A stretch of DNA of 25,558 nucleotides from an uncultured Elusimicrobium sp. (GTDB lineage: Bacteria; Elusimicrobiota; Elusimicrobia; Elusimicrobiales; Elusimicrobiaceae): assembly GCA_902767385.1 (NCBI GenBank), contig CACXHA010000131.1:1-25558 (forward strand), written 5' to 3'. Below are positions 8,072 to 17,368 of this stretch, piece by piece (within the stretch, counting starts at the first letter, position 1; each line of letters begins with the position of its first letter). The notes under the pieces are model-generated. The model searched no databases, was not told where the DNA came from, and saw only the letters and a list, made by a program, of their open reading frames with translations. The position numbers and the translations under genes were made by a program.

Positions 8072-9697
8072 TTACTCCGCTAAAATGGTCGGAGTGATAA
8101 AGATAACTAAGTCCGTCGTAGTTTTAGATTTGGAACGGCTTGTAAACAGCCAACCCAAAACTGGAATATCTCCTAAGAGCGGTACTTTACGGGTTTGATC
8201 GGTTTCGCGGGAGGTTAACAACCCACCAATTACGACCGTTTGTCCGTTCTTTACACGTACCAACGTAGAAGCTGCACGGGTAATGGTATCCAACGAGAAA
8301 GAAAAACCAGAAGCCGTGACATCAGAGTACGTAGGTTGTACGTACAACGTGACGTATCCTTCCCGGTTTACTTGCGGGGTTACTTGCAACGTTAAACCCA
8401 CCCGTTTACGTTCAGCTGAATTGGTAGATGTAGCGGTTGCAGTCGTACTGCCTGAATCCGTTACCGTACGGCCTACCGTAGCATCCGTAGTAGTAGTAAT
8501 TGTAGCGGTCTTGTTGTTCAAAGTTACTACTTTTGGTTTACCTAAGTATTTGGCTTCCCCACGGGTCAACAAGGCTTTTAACACAATGTTAAAGGCAGCC
8601 AAGTTGAGCACACCAGCTTCTGAGTTAGTATCAGTGGTACTGGTAGTAGAACCAGAACCGGTAGAACCGCTGCTGCTGGTCCCTGAAGTAGTACCGGATT
8701 CATCCTTTTTGGGCAAGATCCAATCCCACCCGTGTAATTTATTGGGACCACTGCGGAAGGAATCAGAGTAAATTTCGCGGCTAGGAGCTTTAATAGAGGC
8801 CATGGTCCCATCGGCACCACCGTATTCAAATCCCAAGCTAAGACCGCTGGTCTTGTTGACTTCCACAATTTGTGCTTCAATTAAAATCTGCGGAGGTTTA
8901 ATATCTAACTCAGCCAAAATATTTTCCACTTGCGGGAAAACTTCCGGCACATCCGTAATAATAAGTTTGTTGGTGCGGGGATCTACCGCAATTTTACCCA
9001 CCGGGGATAACATGCTACCTATGATACCCGTAATGGTAGAACCCGTAGCATAGGAATCTCCTCCACCCATACGCAGGTTGTTGGTCATACCGTTGGAATC
9101 ATATCCGCCATAGGAGCCCATACCACCTAAGCCACCACCCATAGAGGGGAAATTCATGGAATTACCGCCCGTAGTAACATCTTGCGGCATAATGCTGTTA
9201 AGCTCGCTTTGGGCCGACCCTACCCCTTGCAAGGAAATATAGCTAAGGGTGTAAATCTTGGTAATGGTATCCGGTGCTTCGTTAGAGCGTTTGGTTACCA
9301 CATAGCTGTCGCTCTTCCCAATACGTTGATAAGCAAGTCCATGAACCCGCAGCAAAGTATCCAAAGCTTCTCTCACTGTTACACGGGTCAAAGAAGCAGT
9401 TACTTTTTTATTCGCGAATTCTTCGCTCATAATAAAGTTAATTTTCGCTTGGGTAGTAATACTATTTAAGAACGCCGATATCGGCACATTCGCTACCCGA
9501 ATGGACACTTTTCTATCTAAGGGAGAAGAAACTTCCACCTCTTTGTACAGGTCCGTAGCGGGGGATTCTTCAGTTACACTGACATCCTCCGTCAAGGAAA
9601 CAGCCCGAGGAAGTACTTGGCGTTCCTGCTGTGCAAACGCAGTTCCAACTAATCCCAAGGCAATCCCGGCCAACATTACTGCTATACGTTTTATCAT
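8072..9697 (-). CDS. pilQ: Outer-membrane secretin PilQ/GspD
   Basis: 541 aa. It has a signal peptide (1-22), an STN/N0-like domain (about 62-136, VSIRVANVPISAFLNSI), an N1/NolW-like domain (about 142-265) interrupted by a Gly/Met/Ser-rich loop (176-220), a Ser/Thr/Gly linker (333-360), and the β-barrel secretin domain (about 368-541). Signatures include VGLTLQVTPQVN and VPLLGDIPVLGWLF (506-518). It forms the multimeric outer-membrane channel through which the fibre or secreted protein passes. It is short for a PilQ and has no AMIN domain, so it may depend on other proteins for peptidoglycan attachment. AGGAGGA precedes the ATG. Confidence 0.95.
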   Translation of the reverse strand: MIKRIAVMLAGIALGLVGTAFAQQERQVLPRAVSLTEDVSVTEESPATDLYKEVEVSSPLDRKVSIRVANVPISAFLNSITTQAKINFIMSEEFANKKVTASLTRVTVREALDTLLRVHGLAYQRIGKSDSYVVTKRSNEAPDTITKIYTLSYISLQGVGSAQSELNSIMPQDVTTGGNSMNFPSMGGGLGGMGSYGGYDSNGMTNNLRMGGGDSYATGSTITGIIGSMLSPVGKIAVDPRTNKLIITDVPEVFPQVENILAELDIKPPQILIEAQIVEVNKTSGLSLGFEYGGADGTMASIKAPSREIYSDSFRSGPNKLHGWDWILPKKDESGTTSGTSSSGSTGSGSTTSTTDTNSEAGVLNLAAFNIVLKALLTRGEAKYLGKPKVVTLNNKTATITTTTDATVGRTVTDSGSTTATATSTNSAERKRVGLTLQVTPQVNREGYVTLYVQPTYSDVTASGFSFSLDTITRAASTLVRVKNGQTVVIGGLLTSRETDQTRKVPLLGDIPVLGWLFTSRSKSKTTTDLVIFITPTILAE

Positions 9698-9740
9698 TTA
9701 TCCTCCTGTGTGAGTGTACGTCAAATTAAACAAATACAAC

Positions 9741-10268
9741 TTATAACTTAACCTTCTTTACAAATTTATGTCCCTTGTAGGAAAACGTAACTGAATCCGC
9801 TCCTACTTTCACAATCTTGGCCCCTTTATAAACACTACCCACGGTGTATAATTTCCCACCGATAAGCACTTCTTTATCAATAAGTCCGTCAACACGAATT
9901 TGGTTACGCACCAAAACAGTCGGATCTTTAATAAGCATGAGTTCCCACTGTCTGCGGCGTTCTTCTTCCGCTAGCCGCCTTTTTTCTTCTTCCTCACGAC
10001 GGCGCCGAGCAGCCTCTTCTGCCTGCAAGCGCAATTTCTCGCGGTGTTTTAAAAGCAATATATCATCCGGCGAGAGCATCGGATCCTTGTTGCCAGGCAA
10101 TGAAAACTTTACGTTCGGTTTGGTAATGCTTCTACGGTCGGAAGAACTATCCGTTTGCATTTCTTGTTCTTCCTCACTAACCGCATCTTCCACTTGAGCT
10201 ACGCTAACGGAAAACGCCCCACACACTAAAGATCCTGCCAACAAGGCACTCAATACACGGTATCTCAT
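9741..10268 (-). CDS. PilP/GspC-like secretin-alignment protein with long charged helix
   Basis: 175 aa. A signal peptide or N-terminal membrane anchor covers about 1-24. An acidic low-complexity part follows, then a highly charged Arg/Glu helix at about 73-111 (EEAARRRREEEEKRRLAEEE). The small C-terminal β domain (about 121-175, IGGKLYTVGSVYKGAKIVKV) has the pattern of the HR/PilP domain that binds secretin N0. Gene order (M-N, O, this gene, Q) equals the pilMNOPQ order, which supports a PilP role. The start overlaps the upstream stop (ATGA) and has AGGAGG. Sequence similarity is only by eye, so the family name is tentative. Confidence 0.62.
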   Translation of the reverse strand: MRYRVLSALLAGSLVCGAFSVSVAQVEDAVSEEEQEMQTDSSSDRRSITKPNVKFSLPGNKDPMLSPDDILLLKHREKLRLQAEEAARRRREEEEKRRLAEEERRRQWELMLIKDPTVLVRNQIRVDGLIDKEVLIGGKLYTVGSVYKGAKIVKVGADSVTFSYKGHKFVKKVKL

Positions 10269-11047
10269 TTCTTTCCTCCTTGCTTGGCAGTGGCCGTTTG
10301 AGAAGGTTTTCCCTGAGCAGCTTGCAATTTCTTTATTTGCTCGTTGTAATCTTTAAATAATTTAGGCCCATACTTTTCCCGTGGGAAAATGGTATTAAAT
10401 GTAGCAACTACTTCATTTTCTCCCAAAGCATCGGGATTGGTCAATTTGGTAATTGAAATATTCGAAATACGTAAAAAATTATCTCCGTTTTCAATACCCG
10501 CAATCAGTTTCCCCATGCGAGAGAAACTTTGCTGAAATTTGACCGGCTGAGAAACTATTAAATATTCCTTCCCCGCCGTTTCAGCCACATTTCCGTCCAC
10601 CGTAGGGGTCATTTTGTGCAAATCAAAAGATCTAATCAACTGGCGCAATAACCAATCGTTCTTATTGGCCAAATCCGGGAAAAGCGGCTCCAGTTGCAAC
10701 AAGCGTTGTTTATTGTTTAAATATTCCTCTTTATTGTTACGTTGAATATTAATAGCCGCAATTTTATCTTTGATGGCGGCGCGGCTTTGAGCAAACTTTC
10801 CGCACAAAAAGCGCACCGCTAAAAACACAAGCACCAGCACCACAAACTGTCTAATAAATAAATTATATTTCCCTTCCTGGAAAGTAACTTGTAAATCCTC
10901 TAAATTGTGTTGTATTTTAGCAATTTTGGGATTACTGGAAAAAGTCTTCTTTTTCGCAGCGCCCCCGGAGGTCGACTTTTTGGAAAACTGCTCTTTTATC
11001 GCCTCAATCGATAATTTCTTTTTGATTGCTTCAAAATCAAAAGCCAT
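10265..11047 (-). CDS. pilO: PilO/GspM-like alignment-complex protein
   Basis: 260 aa. It has a cytoplasmic N-terminus of about 60 residues (longer than usual), one membrane helix at about 64-82, a coiled-coil stretch at about 85-120 with the KEEYLNNKQRL motif, and a periplasmic α/β domain (about 160-225) of the ferredoxin-like type expected in PilO and GspM. A Lys/Gln-rich tail follows. It begins two bases after the PilM-N fusion gene, with GAGG before the ATG, and its stop overlaps the next start. It is expected to dimerise with the PilN part of its neighbour. Function is assigned from topology and order. Confidence 0.75.
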   Translation of the reverse strand: MAFDFEAIKKKLSIEAIKEQFSKKSTSGGAAKKKTFSSNPKIAKIQHNLEDLQVTFQEGKYNLFIRQFVVLVLVFLAVRFLCGKFAQSRAAIKDKIAAINIQRNNKEEYLNNKQRLLQLEPLFPDLANKNDWLLRQLIRSFDLHKMTPTVDGNVAETAGKEYLIVSQPVKFQQSFSRMGKLIAGIENGDNFLRISNISITKLTNPDALGENEVVATFNTIFPREKYGPKLFKDYNEQIKKLQAAQGKPSQTATAKQGGKK

Positions 11048-11049
11048 AC

Positions 11050-12639
11050 TTATCGTCCTCTCCCTCTTGATTCGTTTTCACAAGACAACACAAATTCCGT
11101 GCCCTCTTTCTTTTTAGCGTTTCTTCCCGTACTAACAGAAGGAGTAGCATAGCTCATCTTTATATTACGACACAGACGTTTTAAGGCAGGTTGCTTAGCC
11201 ACCGATTCCTTGAACTGCCCACCTAACAACAGGTCCTCGGTGCTTTCCTTACCTGAAGCCAATATACCTTCTAAGACAAGTCTTCCTTCTCCTTGCCGCC
11301 TAGGTGGAAACGTACTGGAAAAATTTATTTTAGTTAGCCACATTTTGGGTAACATAGCTTGTGCCACACTGGTTAAAATAGGAGTAATCAACGGACTATT
11401 TAAATACACATCCGTCAAAACCTCATTTTGGTTTTTAAGGTTATCTAGGTTCGTCTGCAATTGAGTGGCAGAAAGTCCTTTAAAATCTTCAATGACCTGC
11501 TCTTCTACTGCCTTTTTTTGCTTAAAGGAATAATTGGCCATAACCAATTCCATGTAGCTTTTCCCCGTATATAAAAGCATCAAGACCACTAGCACCATGA
11601 CAATCTTCCAAGCGGTCCAACTGGCAGTAAACTCATAAGCACTTAAACGTTTCCCTTTATTAAAATCAATATCCGGAACCTTCGTATCAAAGAATTTTCC
11701 ACTCGCTCCAATAGCAGCCACCTCGCCAGAGGATTTCGTTTCAATTCCAAACACTTCACTTAAATCCCACCTGCGCACCGGCTTATGGGAATCTGCTTCC
11801 AACGCGGCAGTCCACTGGTCACTGTTGTACCCAATTACAACAGCCTCTTCAAAGGGGTCTCGTTCTAATTGTTTAGCAATAAACTCTGCGCTATTAGCAA
11901 TTTCAAAACGGCGGCGCTCCGCAGGAATAGAGCCGGAAATTTCTACATCTCTTTCCAACATCGGCACTGTCCCGTTCATAAAAATAAAATTGGCCATTTC
12001 TTTGCCAAAGAAGGAATAAATACGGCCTGATCCTACAGCTTCCTTATCATTGTCCGTAAACGTACGTCCCAAAGAAACTGCAGAAGGTTCTACAGAAATA
12101 AGATCCAACCCTACCGCCTTAAGCCCTTTCTCTAAATGGGAAACCGTAGTTTTGGAGGTCATGGCAAACACCACCCCCAATTTTTTTTGTTTGGTGGCAG
12201 CCGTTTCAAATTCGTAGGCGTAGTAAGAATAAACCGCTTTATCAAAAGGGAAATGAATATATTTGCGCGCTTCGTTAGGGATTCCTTCCTTCCACTCTTG
12301 ACGTTTGAGAGGAATAGAAATAACAAAGTGACGCAACAAGCAAAATTCAGGAGCTAAGCTGACTACTACCTGAGTCGTATCCCACGATTTTTTAGAAGTT
12401 ACCCTCGTTAAGGCATCTTGCCAATATTCCATCGTAAAGAACGATTCATTTAAATCTAAAGGTTTCAGTTGGCTCTTATCCAGCAGATTCACAGGGACCC
12501 GAATAAGTGATTCCAGTACCACCCCGCTATCACGCCGAGCACTTTGGGCAACATACAACTCATCGATGCCTATATAAATACCCAGGCAGTCCGGATGGGC
12601 TTTCATGTTGGGTCCAATCAAAATCTCTGATAAATTCAT
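11050..12639 (-). CDS. PilM-PilN fusion (GspL-like) inner-membrane protein
   Basis: 529 aa from ATG 12639; a TTG 18 bases upstream is the alternative, but AAAGGGA sits correctly for the ATG. Residues 1-330 form an actin-like PilM domain with YIGID near the start and EPSAVSLGRTF and AIGASGKF in the later lobes. A membrane helix lies at about 343-360 (IVMVLVVLMLLYTG), then a coiled coil (370-410) and a PilN-like periplasmic domain (about 415-529, LPKMWLTKINF). Separate PilM and PilN proteins are normal for type IV pili, while one chain of this form resembles GspL of type II secretion. It would link the cytoplasmic ATPase ring to the periplasmic alignment complex. Confidence 0.82.
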   Translation of the reverse strand: MNLSEILIGPNMKAHPDCLGIYIGIDELYVAQSARRDSGVVLESLIRVPVNLLDKSQLKPLDLNESFFTMEYWQDALTRVTSKKSWDTTQVVVSLAPEFCLLRHFVISIPLKRQEWKEGIPNEARKYIHFPFDKAVYSYYAYEFETAATKQKKLGVVFAMTSKTTVSHLEKGLKAVGLDLISVEPSAVSLGRTFTDNDKEAVGSGRIYSFFGKEMANFIFMNGTVPMLERDVEISGSIPAERRRFEIANSAEFIAKQLERDPFEEAVVIGYNSDQWTAALEADSHKPVRRWDLSEVFGIETKSSGEVAAIGASGKFFDTKVPDIDFNKGKRLSAYEFTASWTAWKIVMVLVVLMLLYTGKSYMELVMANYSFKQKKAVEEQVIEDFKGLSATQLQTNLDNLKNQNEVLTDVYLNSPLITPILTSVAQAMLPKMWLTKINFSSTFPPRRQGEGRLVLEGILASGKESTEDLLLGGQFKESVAKQPALKRLCRNIKMSYATPSVSTGRNAKKKEGTEFVLSCENESRGRGR

Positions 12640-12668
12640 ACAATCCCTTTTCCCCAAAAACTACTTAC

Positions 12669-14594
12669 TCAATAAGAAATTTCCGTATATTCTTCCTCGT
12701 ACGGAACCCCATACGGATTATCTACCGCACTGGTGGAAGAAACACTACTATACTCTTGCGCAGGGAGGTCCGCATAGGCCTGTGAAGAAGAAGTTGCGGT
12801 GCTATTTATCGTATCGTCATCTGTTACAACGTTACGAACAGTCTTCGTTACCGTATAAGAACTACGATCGGTAGAAGACGCTGCCCCTGCCTCTTGTACG
12901 TTAACTTGGGCCTGGGTTTCCTCCTGCACAAACGTTTCTTCCTGCTCTGCTTCCTGTGCTGCTTGCGCACATCCCAAACAATGCATCACACGCCCGGGCT
13001 TGTTCCACAAACGACTTGATTTATAATTTACAACAGTACTTTTTTGCCCCCTTTGTTTCTTAGCGGGGCAAGTTCCCATTTGGCAAGAAGCCATCGGGTC
13101 CGGTGCACAGCGCACCACTAAGCGGCGACGCAACGTTTGTTTCTTTCCTTTTAAATCAACTGCGCTGAGCACTACAGTATATTTACCGCAAGGAAGTTCC
13201 GGCCCAATAATACCTTTACGGCCATTCCATAAAATTTGGTGATACACCGGCGAAAAACCTTCTAATTGGCGGACAATATAATAGCTGCCATCGCGCCCAT
13301 GTTGAATCACTTGCAACGTCCAGTTATCCAAGGTATCTACCGTTTCTAATACAGAAAAATCAATGGCGTACGCTTCCCCTAAAGAACGGTCAATCGCATG
13401 GCACGAAGGAACAACTGCCATGCTCAAAAGAGGTCCTTTTTCTTTTTCTTCATTTTCTAATACACGGGTAGGCAAACTGGCATCATAATCAAAAACAATG
13501 GAAAGACCTTTTAAATTGGAAAATTGTGCGGGTACTTCTTCATCTACTAACCCCATATTGTAATACAACTTGCCTTGAGAAATGCCCCGTTTAACTAAAT
13601 AAGACTTAAGCGCCATGGCTTGGCGGATACCTCCCAACGTCACGTCATCGGTGTAAGAACCGGCCGGCAAAATGATATAGCGAGCCCCTTGAGTCAAAGC
13701 CAACAACTCAAAAATATTGTCTAAATCTTGTACAGCATCGGAACGAAATGAATTTTTGTAAAACAACGCATCATCATCAATATCCAAAGCATCGGGTCTG
13801 CCGTCAGGGCGCATATATAGGTGCAGCTTGTTATTAGCAGAAATACGGGCCACCGCGCTGTCGGTCATGCTCTGTAATTTTTGTTGGGTGTAGAGGTTGC
13901 GCGCTTCAATGGCTTGCGGGCTGGTTAAATCGTCGAACGTGGAAGAGGAAGTAGGAACGGCCTGTTCTGGCGCTAGAGAACTGGCCGCTAGCATCTGTCC
14001 TTGTGCCGGCTGTTCCTCCGGCAGTGTTTGCAAAGCGTTGGCTTGCGGCTGCACCGCTTGGGTAGCTACTGGCTCTTTGGACACAACCGGTTTGGGAGTA
14101 GCCGATTTTTCTTGCACTACGGGGGTCTCCCCATTTTGAATATATTCGGACAATTGACGTTCTTCGATTTGCTGCGTCAAGGTTTTGGGCGCACCCAAAG
14201 CCTGCTCAGTCTGGCGCACCACTTCTTCAGACTGTGTCGCCAACGTATCCAATTTTTCCGTTCCGTAGTTAGCCAAATTCTCTGCCCGGTTTACTAACGT
14301 TTGCGTAGGTTGATCCGGAAAGCGCACATCTACTTCCACAGGCGTTTTAATGCCGCCCATTTCATTATGGATAGCACTAATGTATTTATTGGCAATATTT
14401 ACTTGTTCTGTATCTCCATTCATTAGCACATCCACGAAGTAGTCCATTGCTTTATCTTTATCCTTTTTTTGATACGCTTCGATTCCTTTTTGCAATTGTT
14501 TATCTGCAGATTCTGCTTTAACGGGTATTGCCGTTAAACACAAGCTGCACAGTAACGCTAAAACACACCAGCCATTTCTTTTTATTTTGCTCAT
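12669..14594 (-). CDS. Large exported protein with OmpA-like and Ig-like regions, first gene of the pilus operon
   Basis: 641 aa. ATG 14594 yields a clean signal peptide (about 1-29). In order: a TPR-like helical region (about 30-80), a Pro/Gln/Ala-rich linker (about 140-230), a degenerate OmpA-like region (about 250-375) with IRQAMALKSYLVKRGI, a β-sandwich resembling FlgD/Ig-like modules (about 415-496, HQILWNGRKGIIGPELPCGKYT), a cysteine cluster (CAPDPMASCQMGTC and CLGC, about 496-542), and an acidic Gln/Glu-rich tail. The ALKSYLV-RGI segment is also present in the Pal-like lipoprotein at 17414-17944. It is probably a periplasmic or outer-membrane accessory that anchors or times the pilus machine. 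This role is inferred; I recognise no named family for the whole chain. Confidence 0.7.
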   Translation of the reverse strand: MSKIKRNGWCVLALLCSLCLTAIPVKAESADKQLQKGIEAYQKKDKDKAMDYFVDVLMNGDTEQVNIANKYISAIHNEMGGIKTPVEVDVRFPDQPTQTLVNRAENLANYGTEKLDTLATQSEEVVRQTEQALGAPKTLTQQIEERQLSEYIQNGETPVVQEKSATPKPVVSKEPVATQAVQPQANALQTLPEEQPAQGQMLAASSLAPEQAVPTSSSTFDDLTSPQAIEARNLYTQQKLQSMTDSAVARISANNKLHLYMRPDGRPDALDIDDDALFYKNSFRSDAVQDLDNIFELLALTQGARYIILPAGSYTDDVTLGGIRQAMALKSYLVKRGISQGKLYYNMGLVDEEVPAQFSNLKGLSIVFDYDASLPTRVLENEEKEKGPLLSMAVVPSCHAIDRSLGEAYAIDFSVLETVDTLDNWTLQVIQHGRDGSYYIVRQLEGFSPVYHQILWNGRKGIIGPELPCGKYTVVLSAVDLKGKKQTLRRRLVVRCAPDPMASCQMGTCPAKKQRGQKSTVVNYKSSRLWNKPGRVMHCLGCAQAAQEAEQEETFVQEETQAQVNVQEAGAASSTDRSSYTVTKTVRNVVTDDDTINSTATSSSQAYADLPAQEYSSVSSTSAVDNPYGVPYEEEYTEISY

Positions 14595-14649
14595 GTAATA
14601 CTTGTTCCTTGCGCTAGATTCAATTTTACAACCAAACACCGATATAGCT

Positions 14650-14677
14650 ATTATAGCAATTTCGCACGATTTGTAAA
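14650..14677 (-). promoter_or_regulatory. Promoter of the pilus operon
   Basis: On the minus strand, -35 TTTACA (14672-14677) and -10 TATAAT (14650-14655) are 16 bases apart, with TGC directly before the -10 (extended -10). Transcription would start near 14643, giving a leader of about 49 bases to ATG 14594. No other strong promoter was noticed between here and 329, so it may drive all 14 genes. Confidence 0.75.
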
Positions 14678-14733
14678 GTTTTTTTTATAGTTTATTTTTC
14701 CACTTAAAATTGTATCAAAATTTTACAGATTTT

Positions 14734-17349
14734 TTACTTCAGTTTATCCAACGTTTCAAGACGCGAAACTGCCGTCGGCTGTTTGGGATAATAAAACAAA
14801 GCGTTTTCCAGTGCCCGTCGGGAATTATCCCGATTTTCTGCTTTGTAGTACAAAGAGGACAAAGCCAAGTGGGCCCACAAATTATCCGGCCGCTGCGCTA
14901 ACACACGCTGCAAAATTTCTTCTGCTTTTAAATCATTACCGCTTAAAGAAAAAATACGCGCTAGCAAAATTTGTCCATTCCAATCTTGCGGATACTGTTG
15001 TACGTAGGCCTGCACATTTTCTCGCAATTTATGTTGATAATACGCAGACATCTTGTGAAATTTTTCCGTCTTTTGTTGATACGTTTGCAACAAGCTTGCT
15101 TGCGCCAAAAGGGGTGGTTCTTCTTGCTGGGTATAAAATTTTTGGGCACTTTTTAGTAACTCGCCGTTGAGAGTATCTACCGCTAATCCACGCAAATAAA
15201 CATCTTTTGCTTTTTCCGTTTCCCCCTGCTTTTGATAGATATTTCCTAACTGCTGCCACAACTGCGTTTGGTACGGAAATAAGGAAATTCCACGTTCCAA
15301 CATGTGGATTTCATCCAAAGTAGCATAAGTTATATTTTCGCTCACCAAAGAAGCCAACAACTCATACGCTTCCAAATGATAAGGATTAATACGCAAGTGA
15401 TCCATCAAGTAGTGTAACGCTTTGGTCGTATCGTGCAACGCCAGCGCAGACAAGGCCGCCTGATAATATACTTCTTGGTAGTAAGCCGCGGCAGACATCG
15501 TTTTTTCTAACACCTTTAAACTTTGTTCATATTCTTGTTGGTTAAAAAGCAATTGCCCTAGTAAAAAGCCCGCCTCCGTGTTAGCCGGATACAACGTTAA
15601 TGCCGACGATAAATTGCGCACAGCTCCTTTGTAATTTTGGGCTGCTATTTTTTTCTGCCCGACGAAAGATTCATATTCACTGGCAAACCAAAGCCCCTGC
15701 CACACACAAACACCCACGCACGCAAGCAGTAACGTAAAAGCAACGGCTTTGGTCACAGGGTTGGCCGTAACCGTAACTTTTCTTTCCTCTTTTCCCACCC
15801 CGCTTACTTCGGCCCCGACAAACCACCAGAAAATAAAAGCCGGCACTACCGCATGTAAAGAAATGTTGAGCATATTATCTACCAACATTCCCAAAATACC
15901 GCAGAAAATAGCCTGCAACAACTGTTTTTTATCGCCTTCTTTTTTGTGGACGGCAAAATCTTTCACTTCTAAAAACAGCACCATAAACATAAACAAGAAT
16001 AGTCCCGCGCCCACCAGGCCGCCTTGAGCTAATTGAAATAAAATTTCGTTATGCGGAGCATTGGTAGTAGTTTTTAAGGCACGCAGTTCGGGATAAGCCA
16101 GCAACGTTTTGGGCTGGTGTTGGGCAAAAGCCATTTGATAATTCCCCACGCCACTTCCCAGTACCGGGCGTGCCAAAAAAATTTCTTTGGAAGTATCCCA
16201 CATCAGTAAACGCTGATGTAGCGACTGGAAAATCCGTTCTTTTTTAATATCTAACGCGAAATCACTTAACTCCAGCGGGCGCATTTCAAGCACGCGGTTT
16301 TTTACCGGGCTAATGGCATCACCCTGACCAGGCATATAGACGGAGCTGTACGCAACGCCTACCGCCAAAAGTGTCAGCAAAAACACACGTCCTTTGCGCT
16401 GCCAAATTAAGCTGCGCAACGTGCCGAACATCCACATCATAAGCAGTGCACAAAACGCTCCAATCCAGCACGAACGCGCCAACCCGAAAGACAAATATAA
16501 GACATACACCAACACCAAAAGCCCATAGACCACAAAATCTTTTTTGCTGTCGGTACGCATGAAATAAACTAAAAGGGCCGGTAGTAACATAACTACCGCA
16601 GAAGATAAAAAGTTGGGATTTCCGAAGGTAGAAAACGCGCGCGTGGCAAACTGGTTAATTTCAAATGGCCACAAAAAATCCAACCCCAACGCCTGGAGTA
16701 CCCCATAACAACACGCCAAAAACACCGCCACAAAAATAAGTACAAAAATATTTTCCTGCGTTAATTTTTTAAGTACCCGCACGCCCAGAAAAATACCGAT
16801 TATCCACAATCCCACGCCATACCAATCCCACAACTGCGCCCAAAACGTTTCCGACGAAGCGTGCGTTTTTAAAGCCGGGTAAAAATACCACAGTCCCCCC
16901 CACACAAAGAAAAGTAAAATGTAATTGGTTTTGCTTTCAATCGTGCCGGAGAACACCACATTTTTGCTAATAATATACGCTCCCACCGCCACAAATAATA
17001 GCAGAGAACCGTAGTTAAGCATATTAAACACAAGCGTCTGGCGCAAAGCTTGCGGCGCGCTGGAAAAAGCAGACACCCACCCCATCGCACAGGCAATCAC
17101 ATACACAAAAAACGCCAAGTCAAAGAATGTTTTGGTAAAATCAATCGTTTGTGTGCGTAAAAATTTAACAAACAATGTGCCGTAGATCAGCGCAATAAGC
17201 AAATAAAGTAGTACGTTTTGCGCAAAGAACGGGTTAGCCGTCAGGTCCGTAAAAAAGATAAGCGGCACGACCAGAAACGTAGCCGCTAGCAGCACGCGCA
17301 CTACTTTCATATAACCGGTTTCTTTTTGAGGTTTGGTTAAATTGAGCAT
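14734..17349 (-). CDS. O-antigen ligase / O-oligosaccharyltransferase-like membrane protein with C-terminal TPRs
   Basis: 871 aa from ATG 17349. The start is uncertain: neither this ATG, TTG 17361 nor ATG 17310 has a clear ribosome binding site. The N-terminal half has about a dozen hydrophobic helices and Wzy/WaaL-family signatures: RAFSTFGNPNFLSS (about 237-250), LARSCWIGAF (about 290-299) and the conserved APHNEILFQLAQGGLVG (about 431-447), with His in the periplasmic loop. Residues 565-870 are TPR-like helices (LFNQQEYEQSLKVLEKTM and others). The family transfers lipid-linked glycans to lipid A or to proteins. Its place next to a pilus operon makes pilin O-glycosylation attractive but unproven. 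No strong terminator follows it before the pilus promoter. Confidence 0.82.
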   Translation of the reverse strand: MLNLTKPQKETGYMKVVRVLLAATFLVVPLIFFTDLTANPFFAQNVLLYLLIALIYGTLFVKFLRTQTIDFTKTFFDLAFFVYVIACAMGWVSAFSSAPQALRQTLVFNMLNYGSLLLFVAVGAYIISKNVVFSGTIESKTNYILLFFVWGGLWYFYPALKTHASSETFWAQLWDWYGVGLWIIGIFLGVRVLKKLTQENIFVLIFVAVFLACCYGVLQALGLDFLWPFEINQFATRAFSTFGNPNFLSSAVVMLLPALLVYFMRTDSKKDFVVYGLLVLVYVLYLSFGLARSCWIGAFCALLMMWMFGTLRSLIWQRKGRVFLLTLLAVGVAYSSVYMPGQGDAISPVKNRVLEMRPLELSDFALDIKKERIFQSLHQRLLMWDTSKEIFLARPVLGSGVGNYQMAFAQHQPKTLLAYPELRALKTTTNAPHNEILFQLAQGGLVGAGLFLFMFMVLFLEVKDFAVHKKEGDKKQLLQAIFCGILGMLVDNMLNISLHAVVPAFIFWWFVGAEVSGVGKEERKVTVTANPVTKAVAFTLLLACVGVCVWQGLWFASEYESFVGQKKIAAQNYKGAVRNLSSALTLYPANTEAGFLLGQLLFNQQEYEQSLKVLEKTMSAAAYYQEVYYQAALSALALHDTTKALHYLMDHLRINPYHLEAYELLASLVSENITYATLDEIHMLERGISLFPYQTQLWQQLGNIYQKQGETEKAKDVYLRGLAVDTLNGELLKSAQKFYTQQEEPPLLAQASLLQTYQQKTEKFHKMSAYYQHKLRENVQAYVQQYPQDWNGQILLARIFSLSGNDLKAEEILQRVLAQRPDNLWAHLALSSLYYKAENRDNSRRALENALFYYPKQPTAVSRLETLDKLK

Positions 17350-17368
17350 AGGATTTTTCAAAACAAAT

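Noticed and set aside
12640..12657. TTG start of the PilM-N fusion
   Set aside because: Codon TTG with poor upstream context; the downstream ATG has AAAGGGA.
14640..14733. Terminator after the ligase-like gene (AAAATT...AATTTT at about 14700-14730)
   Set aside because: The stem has only A-T pairs and is too weak to call.
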